Shown here: positions 57,849 through 64,000 of the stretch, one piece after another
How the letters are laid out: each line of letters begins with the position of its first letter
How positions within the stretch are numbered: position 1 is the first letter of the stretch
Assembly (NCBI GenBank): GCA_037576195.1
Contig: CM075102.1
Span: 3,348,001-3,412,000 of the forward strand
Direction: 5' to 3'
DNA: 64,000 nt
DNA from: Phytoseiulus persimilis
Lineage: Eukaryota; Arthropoda; Arachnida; Mesostigmata; Phytoseiidae
Notes under the pieces: generated by a model
The model's database searches: none
Told to the model about the DNA's origin: nothing
What the model saw: only the letters and a program-made list of their open reading frames with translations
Made by a program: the position numbers and the translations under genes

Positions 57849-58115
57849 ATGCGCCTGATAGCCTCCATGCGGAACAAAGTCCCTCGCGATCGCCAAGAGC
57901 GGGCGAACTACGTTTGGAACATTCTCCGGGTTTCGTGTCAAGGCGCGAAAGGGAATCCGTCCTGGTCCGCTGATGCAAACTCTGCAAGCTGGGGGAAACT
58001 GCTCAGAAACGTTCGAAGAGCGCCCGAGCTGCGGGAACAGATCGCGGTTTTGTTTGTGGTTTGCATCGTTAGCGATGAGGTTGGAGCTCGTCAAGTCGGC
58101 TCGCCTCGAAGTTGA
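57849..58115 (+). CDS. small open reading frame with coding-like composition
   Basis: ATG at 57849 follows a GGGGGTTTCAGCAG acceptor-like site and opens 88 codons to TGA at 58113-58115. About 35% of codons start with G. The product reads well: basic start (MRLIASMRNKVPRDRQERAN), YVWNILRVSCQG, a middle with SASWGKLLRNVRRAPELREQ and a hydrophobic stretch (IAVLFVVCIVSDEVG). It could be a coding exon or a stand-alone small protein. The other two frames are partly open too, including one of 158 codons that ends at an AATAAA (58447-58453). Not recognised. Confidence 0.25.
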   Translation: MRLIASMRNKVPRDRQERANYVWNILRVSCQGAKGNPSWSADANSASWGKLLRNVRRAPELREQIAVLFVVCIVSDEVGARQVGSPRS

Positions 58116-58447
58116 TAACTTCGGAGTTGATGGAGTTTTGCTCTGTCGATGCATCTCTGCTTTGAGGGCAGATTTTTTCGGCCGCTCGACACCAACCGGT
58201 CCGGGCAAAAAACTCAGTTTCACCCCTCGAAGAAATCCGATACTTCGCAACGGTTGTACCGCCACCCCCGGCATCGCCCAGGGTGGAGAAGAGACCGCTG
58301 CTTACCCCAACCAGGCCTCACAATCCCGTCTGAAACCAACCAGTCAGCCAGCCAGCCAGCCATCCCGCCAGCCAGTCATCAGTTGGAGGAGGAAGCACCA
58401 AAGGCGCTCAGCAATTACTACAATTATGACTCACATACAACTACATT

Positions 58448-58453
58448 AATAAA
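58448..58453 (+). promoter_or_regulatory. poly(A) signal AATAAA overlapping a stop codon
   Basis: A plus-strand frame open from 57973 stops with TAA at 58447-58449, and AATAAA overlaps that stop. The arrangement matches the one at 6201-6210. Whether the frame is coding is uncertain (background composition). Confidence 0.2.
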
Positions 58454-58480
58454 CATAGTAGCTCTCGTGGTCGACCAGCC

Positions 58481-58933
58481 ATGTGGGAGCTCGCTATTCA
58501 TTCGGTTGGGGCGGAGAGGGATCAGCGAGGAGATATCCGAGAAGAGACTCGAAAGACGGGCCGATGCAAACCGATGGCCCGAACGAAAAAGGTCCGCTTC
58601 CCGAGAGGGCGAAAAATCCCGAAAAACGGGAGTCTTTCAAAAACGGGAGAGGGAACGGCATATTCGTTCATCGTTCACATTATCATGAAACCGCACGATG
58701 GACTTTAGGAGATTTTCGCGCTGAGGCTCTTGTACGAGTTTCGCTGCGTCGGACTGGATGCCCGAGCTCAAAATAGCGGGGAGCCCGATCAGATTTGTCT
58801 GGATGGAATGCTCGAGGAAAAAATCAAAAAGTCTCAAAACACATTCGGGGGGCGATCGAAAGCATCAATGGCCATTCGTTCGCCGGTGGGATCGATAAGG
58901 ACTCGAGCGATTTTTCATAGGGGTGCAGATTAG
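58481..58933 (+). CDS. two collinear open frames separated by one in-frame TAG
   Basis: ATG at 58481 (G at -3) opens 75 codons (MWELAIHSVGAERDQRGD to KPHDGL) ending in TAG at 58706-58708. The same frame then stays open another 74 codons (EIFALRLLYEFRCVGLDAR to RAIFHRGAD) to TAG at 58931-58933. Both halves have about 31-34% G-starting codons. The middle TAG is preceded by CTT, so GACTTTAG could be a splice acceptor for a terminal exon at 58709. In that case the first half would be intron, or an exon with a donor I cannot see. Other readings are stop-codon read-through, a recent nonsense mutation, or chance. The first half contains KKVRF, a match to the PP1-docking motif, which is weak evidence. 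Not recognised. Confidence 0.25.
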
Positions 58934-59203
58934 GGAACTTTATCTACATTTTCCCTCTTTTGCTTCTTGTGTGCGTTGGGAGTCTTAGAATGACAGCCGA
59001 ATGAGTCAGGTTGAGAAGAGAGCTTTGAGTCCGGCGCGACCGCTCTCCGAGGGTAAGCCACCTCCGGGTCGGTGCCACAACCACCGCACGATCGGCGAAG
59101 CAAACTACCGAGAGGCAGAGGAACGGAGAGAGAACGGCTCGGCTCCATAGCAGTGGAGGCTAATCGTACGTGAAACCTAATTGAGCATTGGATCGGGATC
59201 TTG

Positions 59204-59503
59204 ATGGACGAGCTCATCGAGTTGGCAAGCAGATCACTCCACATCTACTCCGCTACGGTTGGTTATCCGATACACGGACGCGGAGGAACTGACAGAGGGA
59301 GCGAGCGATTGGGCAGACCCGGCAGCGGCCTGGAACCGGTGTCGCGGAATTCTCGGTTTCGAATGAGCAATGGAAGCGTCATCTACGGCTCCCTGAGAGA
59401 GGAATCTCCGTCCGGAGCTCACGCAAGTGCTGTTCCCGAGTTGGGGGTTGCTGATCTGGGATCTGTCATTAGCTCGTATCACCGACCGATCCGATCGTCA
59501 TGA
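59204..59503 (+). CDS. small open reading frame with coding-like composition
   Basis: ATG at 59204 opens 99 codons to TGA at 59501-59503. About 34% of codons start with G. The product begins with an amphipathic stretch (MDELIELASRSLHIYSATVG), continues glycine-rich (HGRGGTDRGSERLGRPGSG), then SNGSVIYGSLREESPSG and a mildly hydrophobic end (ELGVADLGSVISS). The start context is weak (T at -3) though +4 is G, and no splice sites frame it clearly. It may be an internal exon read from its first Met. Not recognised. Confidence 0.22.
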   Translation: MDELIELASRSLHIYSATVGYPIHGRGGTDRGSERLGRPGSGLEPVSRNSRFRMSNGSVIYGSLREESPSGAHASAVPELGVADLGSVISSYHRPIRSS

Positions 59504-61359
59504 TGTTAGCGGGGCAGCTGTTTCTCAACAAGATCGGCGTCTGTACGTCTCTTGCCGCAAGTTGCTAGTCATAACGCTGCCTTGGAACTCTCGAGGGAAC
59601 TTCTGCGGTTCCCAGATAAGGGTTTCCAACCTCACAGAGTGAATTCTCCGGTGGTCAAAACAAACAAACTTCCGCCCGAGACTGTGTTAATTCGATTCTG
59701 GACCGTTCCCTCCTGCATAGGAGGACCGGTTCTTCCTGCGCCGCGTACACAATGACTCAGAGTTTTACCCATGGCGGGTTATTAGTTCGTTCGACGATGG
59801 ATTCAATCTTCCGAGGTCGCTTCTTCCCTCTGAAAATAGTTGTTGACTCCTTACGATGTTGGTTTCCTTCCGGTTGAAACTTTAACGGAAAGTTTCGATC
59901 AGCGAAACTTTGGAGCTCGAGGAACCTGATGCGTCCTGTGGCTCCACGATCGAGGACCATCAATCAAGGGAGTATAAGCCATTGTTTGTGTGCTGGCTTA
60001 TGGCACGACGCCAGAGATATCAACGATGGTCAGATACAGAACGAGCCAGTCTCCATATCTACTTGGTTATCTCCGAATCTATATATTCCTCACCTATCTA
60101 TTCATCTAGGCGTTATCAGAGTCGACAGTGTTTACAGAACCTTGCACGCATGCTTGCTCGCAGCCGCTTGCCTGTTGGATACGAGCTCGTGCTCTCTCGT
60201 AGTTCGCACGGTGCTGCGCTCTCGCAGCCCGCTGAGCTCTGTACTTTCAGACCATGACAATGCAAAGTCTGGTGGAAGATAACGCCGCAAAGTAGGTAGC
60301 CCAGTTGACGTCCCTCCTCCCGTCCGCCCAAACAAACACACATAAGCAAACGGAAAACTGTGCTCCGAGCTGCTCTACAGATAAGCCTTTTCAGTGAGCT
60401 CATTAAATTGTCGCTCCAGCGAACCACCCAGCGCTTGACTTTTGCCGCAAGCGCTCCGTACCCGATTGATCCGAGAGGTCGGAACGCCCACTCAGATTTC
60501 CCTATACCCCCCCCCCCCCCCCCCCCCCGTCCCCTCCACAACTCCCCCGATCTCCACAATATTTTCGGGCAGAATGTCAAAGTCATTATTTCTGGAACAA
60601 ATCAGAACAAAACTGGGATCGATTTTACCTCCGCGGGAATATTCAAGTCCAGTATCCGGCCGGTTCCTCTACTCCGACCCTTATCGGTTTTATTTCCTCT
60701 TCACCGGATTCTCCTCTGAGGCGATTCCAGCGCATAATGGCGCACTGAGAAGTGCGAACTCGACTCGATGCCTCGTGAAGACTCGTGTCTCATCTTTCTC
60801 GGGGGAAGCTTTCGGTGAGTCTCACCGGAATCCGTCAAGAAGCCTGAATCGTTCTGGATCGCCGCAGAGGGAATACGACGCCGGAATGGATCACCCGACG
60901 TAAATTCGTGAACCCGCGCCGTGTCCCAAAAAGCGCTCGAATGAAATCCAATGCCTGAATGGAGGAAAAAGCGGAACGGGCCACAAACTCATCACGGAAG
61001 GTTGCGATGCTTCAGCTTGTACCCATGCCTCGATGCAATCCAGGTTCATGTAAGCCCCGAACAGGCTCCGAAAACTCCTGGTCCGGTAGCTTGAGCGCAC
61101 CTGAGTCGAAACCTCAAAGCGTGGCCGGCGGTTGCTTCGAACCTTCATTAACCCGAACGAAGTCGGTAGTGGCGGCGGGGATGCTGGTGGTTATGGTGTT
61201 TAGCGGAGTCAACTCGCCTGTCCTGGATCCCGTTGGCTACGGATTTTCTGACGTTCGGCCACGTTTGGGGTACGCAACTGTGGCTTGCTCGACTATAATT
61301 AGAAGATCTCACGAAGTTCTCCGTCTTCCACGAGCGTTCGCGTAACTCACTAACAAGAA
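59504..61359. other. unassigned DNA
   Basis: No gene assignable. A donor-like TTCG/GTGAGT near 60810 follows a short frame from an ATG at 60769 in poor context. The poly-C run at 60507 is listed separately; after it comes a C-rich stretch and an acceptor-like TTTTCGGGCAG near 60572. Confidence 0.4.
60507..60528 (+). repeat. poly-C run, 22 nt
   Basis: Uninterrupted run of 22 C followed by GTCCCCTCC. Same length as the run at 15346. Confidence 0.95.
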
Positions 61360-62089
61360 ATGCCGATTAGACGCAGCAGAAGAAATATCGATGATCCTCG
61401 AGAGGGTGCATCTTCAGAGGATCCAGCGGTCTCGACGCCTAGAAAAATTGTTCCCGATCCGGGTTTCAACGGCGTTTCCAGTCCCATGAAGACCAAGGTC
61501 CCGGTGAGGCTTTCCGTCAGAAGGGATCAGTCTGACGGAAGTCACCACGTCGAGGACTCATTGGGACTCGAGCGAAACTCGATCCGGTCGCCGCTGCACC
61601 GTTCCGCAAATCGTTCGGCTTTCTTCGGGCTCGGCCGTCTGGCCAACGAAGAGCTGACCTTTGACTCGATCCGGGTCAGTGTCGTGATCACGAGCTGCTC
61701 TGCCGAAGCAAACGAATGTACGATGTATACGCAACGACCGCCGAATACCACGGGGCACCTCGCTTCACCTCACCTCCCACACGTCTGCTGACGGCTCTAT
61801 CCCGTGCACAGCCCACCAGGAACGTTCAACAATCGAGCAAAGCGAGCATCCCTCCTCCAATGGACCTGCGGATTGCTCCGGCGAACCCCCCATCGGAGCC
61901 TGACGTTGAGGCGTTGACGTCGGCGGCCGTAAGTCACCGACCACGGCTCTTTTGGAACCAGTCCGATTCGACCAAGAAAATACTCATTCGGATTTCTTGG
62001 ATTCGTACTAACATGGATCGGAACTTACTTTCCGGCCCCTTCTCTCTTTGCAGGATGATGGGCACACAGGCTCTAAATGGTCCTTTTAA
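61360..62089 (+). CDS. candidate three-exon gene (61360-61674, 61812-61928, 62054-62089)
   Basis: Exon 1: ATG (G at -3) and 105 codons ending at CGG/GTCAGT. Exon 2: after GTGCACAG, 39 codons ending at GCC/GTAAGT. Exon 3: after the strong acceptor TTCTCTCTTTGCAG, 11 codons and TAA. All junctions are phase 0, with introns of 137 and 125 bases. About 31% of exon 1 codons start with G. The product (155 residues) is basic and Ser/Pro-rich: MPIRRSRRNIDDP, three SP/TP sites next to basic residues (STPRK, SSPMK, RSPLHR), and AFFGLGRLANEEL. The basic RRS start plus an FG-containing motif recalls sororin-type cohesin regulators, but the conserved C-terminal part is absent, so this is only a weak resemblance. 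The first donor is non-optimal. Confidence 0.35.
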
Positions 62090-63428
62090 GCTCATGCTTT
62101 TTTTTAAGCTCATGGCGCAGGAGTGAGCTTTACTCTGGGCCGCGGCTGGCGCGCGAATCCGCGGGAGAGGAGGAATGGAGACACAAGAAACCGACGGGAA
62201 GGTCCTTAAGCGAAGCAAAAGACGACGGAAAGAGAACGTTCTCCGCGGAAGATCTGATTGCAATCATCAAACTCGACTGTACATTCTAGTTGTCTGCCAA
62301 CTTTCAACTCTTCTCGAGCGTTGTCGTTTTCTTGTATTTCTCGATCTCCCTTTCATATACATACAATACCGTGAAGAAGGGGCTTCTTTTTAAACTATAA
62401 ACATACCATGAATTCAGAATGATCTATGGAATTTTCAAGATCTGGCATTTCACTGTAATAGACGGAACAGTTCTACATCCTGCAAAATTATCGAGATCCA
62501 CATGCGTGCACGAGCAAAAGTTCCAGTCATGTTTCCAGTAAAGAAAAGTAGTCCCTTGTCTCCCGGACATTACGGCGCTCTCCCTGACATGGTCGCGGCC
62601 GTAAATAGTCGTGAGTATTGAGATCAAGCTCTTTCAATTCAGTTTCGACGGAATCTATTCATTTTATTGGAAAAAATCCTGGTTTCTCGTGCCGTAACGC
62701 TGGCGCTCGTTGACTGTTTTCTGTCCCAGGAAATGATCGAAGGTGAACTTCAAGTAAGTTCAACGAGCGAACTTAGCACTAAAGTGTGGAGCTGCATCCG
62801 GCGGATCGACTGACTGAGTGCTGCATGAAAACGCAGGATGAAACTTCAGCATAATCCTTCTTCACGAATGGTCTTGGCCTCTCGATCGAAAATCGCGTTC
62901 TGGTCCAGCAAAGCAATTGACGCAGAAGTCATGTTGTGAGGGTGGCGCTGGACGACCGAACATTTACCAGCACCTCACCTCGGCAGCCACATATCACACC
63001 TCTGAGTCGTGAACAAGGGGCCTGAAGATTGTCTGTAGGTCGTGATGGGGGTGGCCACTCTTCCTCGTTATGCTGCTGCTGCTGCCGCGGCTTCCAATCG
63101 ACTGTTTCGCCGGTTGTTTTTGATAAATTTTCGATTGCTTTTTTCCTCAATCCCGCTCGCTCAACCCGACGCCGTTTCTGCCTGCCGCATGGACTCCACA
63201 AAAACAACACGAGATCACATGACGGAACGAACGAATTGAAAAAGGCAAAAATGAATGGAAACCGATAAACAAGGGGTTCACCGAATGGTCATGGAAAAAA
63301 TCGGAGGAGCGCTGGAGAATCATGCGCACGGCCGAGTTGTGTGCGACTCCGGCTCGAGCAGATGATAACGCTAATCGCCGTCGTGAACGAAGCATAAGCT
63401 CTAATTGGCTCCGACCGACTGGTCGACT
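62090..63428. other. unassigned DNA around a candidate microexon
   Basis: Holds the 24-nt microexon candidate at 62730-62753 (listed separately). A frame ending KRTFSAEDLIAIIKLD (to 62289) and one with KVLKRSKRRRKENVL overlap each other and lack splice support. The rest shows nothing. Confidence 0.4.
62730..62753 (+). CDS. candidate 24-nt coding microexon
   Basis: A strong acceptor (GTTGACTGTTTTCTGTCCCAG) and a strong donor (CAA/GTAAGT) enclose 24 bases that can be read as eight codons, EMIEGELQ. The length is a multiple of three, so inclusion would not shift the frame. Both splice sites are nearly ideal, but the exon is too short to judge coding potential. It lies between the three-exon candidate at 61360-62089 and the start at 63429, on the same strand. 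Confidence 0.25.
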
Positions 63429-63807
63429 ATGGATCGAACTCTGATCAATCACCCCGGGATCGACGAGGAGATGTATGGATGGATGAATCGACGAACGGTC
63501 GTAAAGATAGATCGTTCGAAGGTCGATCACTTCAAGCTCAGGTAACGTATCGATTCGTCGACATCTGAAATGAGTCCGGGCTTTTCGAGTCAGCTTCCCA
63601 ATGTTCCGAGCCGTTTTTGACTTTTCGGATGATGGCCTGCGGACCTCACTTCAGAGCCTCCACGAATCCAGAGTTTTGTTTAACAATTCGTCAGCAACGG
63701 AACGACGTCCATTTGAAGTGAGTTTTTCTTCTAGGATTTCCCCTCTCCGTATTTCCGAAAGTTTCGGCGGTCACATCAGTGGTCAATCCAAGGCCTGCAG
63801 CTCTTGA
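63429..63807 (+). CDS. candidate two-exon start of an unrecognised gene (63429-63541, 63594-63807)
   Basis: ATG at 63429 is in strong context (A at -3, G at +4) and follows an in-frame stop with no acceptor between, so it is a true start or nothing. Exon 1 encodes 37 codons (MDRTLINHPGIDEEMYGWMN, then RRTVVKIDRSKVDHFKL) plus two bases, ending at CTCAG/GTAACG. A 52-base intron ends in TTTTCGAGTCAG. Exon 2 restores the frame (S, then FPMFRAVFDFSDDGLRTS, LQSLHESRVLFNNSSATE) and runs to TGA at 63805-63807. A GTGAGT donor at 63718 (after RPFE) offers an alternative phase-0 exit; the gene could then continue past the window. The matching phase across a short intron and the good start context support it. 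Not recognised. Confidence 0.35.
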
Positions 63808-64000
63808 AAAGTCCATTCGCTCACCTCGGCTCCTCAGAAAAACGAGGGAAAGAAAGGGTGAACAGCAAGAATAGACCGTCGTGTCGTTCTCCAAACTCCA
63901 GCGCCGGCTGTCACGGCGATGAGGCAGAATCATCCCCGGGTCGCAACACGAGAACTTCGGTGGTTTCATCGTCTTCTTTTCCCACTACCACGCCACGGAA

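Overview
The window reads as nuclear DNA from an arthropod. The only gene I can name with confidence is a long-type Toll receptor on the minus strand (7241-10900): 1219 codons, no intron in the coding part, with two leucine-rich-repeat blocks, the cysteine cluster typical of the Toll-6/Toll-7/Tollo/18-wheeler class, one membrane segment and a TIR domain. Base composition looks balanced (about half G+C) and CpG is not depleted. I see no transposon, rRNA, tRNA or CRISPR array. A small, repeat-poor chelicerate genome such as a parasitiform mite would fit, but that is an inference from general character, not from a diagnostic sequence.

Layout. 1-230: the possible last exon of a plus-strand gene entering from the left, with a membrane-like segment, a stop at 172 and AATAAA at 222. 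230-5.9 kb: mostly unassigned, with weak coding-like frames and a 25-nt poly-G run. 5.9-6.2 kb: a possible plus-strand terminal exon ending inside overlapping AATAAA signals. 6.2-7.2 kb: 3' flank of Toll, with two copies of the palindrome TATGTACATA. 7.2-10.96 kb: Toll with a predicted spliced leader. 11-24 kb: upstream DNA of Toll with simple repeats and hairpins. 24-38 kb: scattered candidate exons on both strands, the best at 32013-32222 (+) and 37709-37840 (-). 38-57 kb: little that is convincing apart from 43268-43555 (+). 57.5-64 kb: the densest group of plus-strand candidate exons, including a three-exon phase-0 chain (61360-62089), a 24-nt microexon (62730-62753) and a two-exon start (63429-63807).

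How the weak calls were made. Apart from Toll, the lengths of open frames match chance for DNA with few stops; the longest is 269 codons. I kept candidate exons only when at least two independent signals agreed: a clean 3' or 5' splice consensus, compatible phase, a good start context, or an excess of codons beginning with G (Gly/Ala/Val/Asp/Glu, counted by eye; background here is about 23-25%). Many frames were inspected, so some of these agreements will be accidental and their confidences are low. None of the candidate proteins was recognised. No functional link between Toll and the other candidates can be shown.
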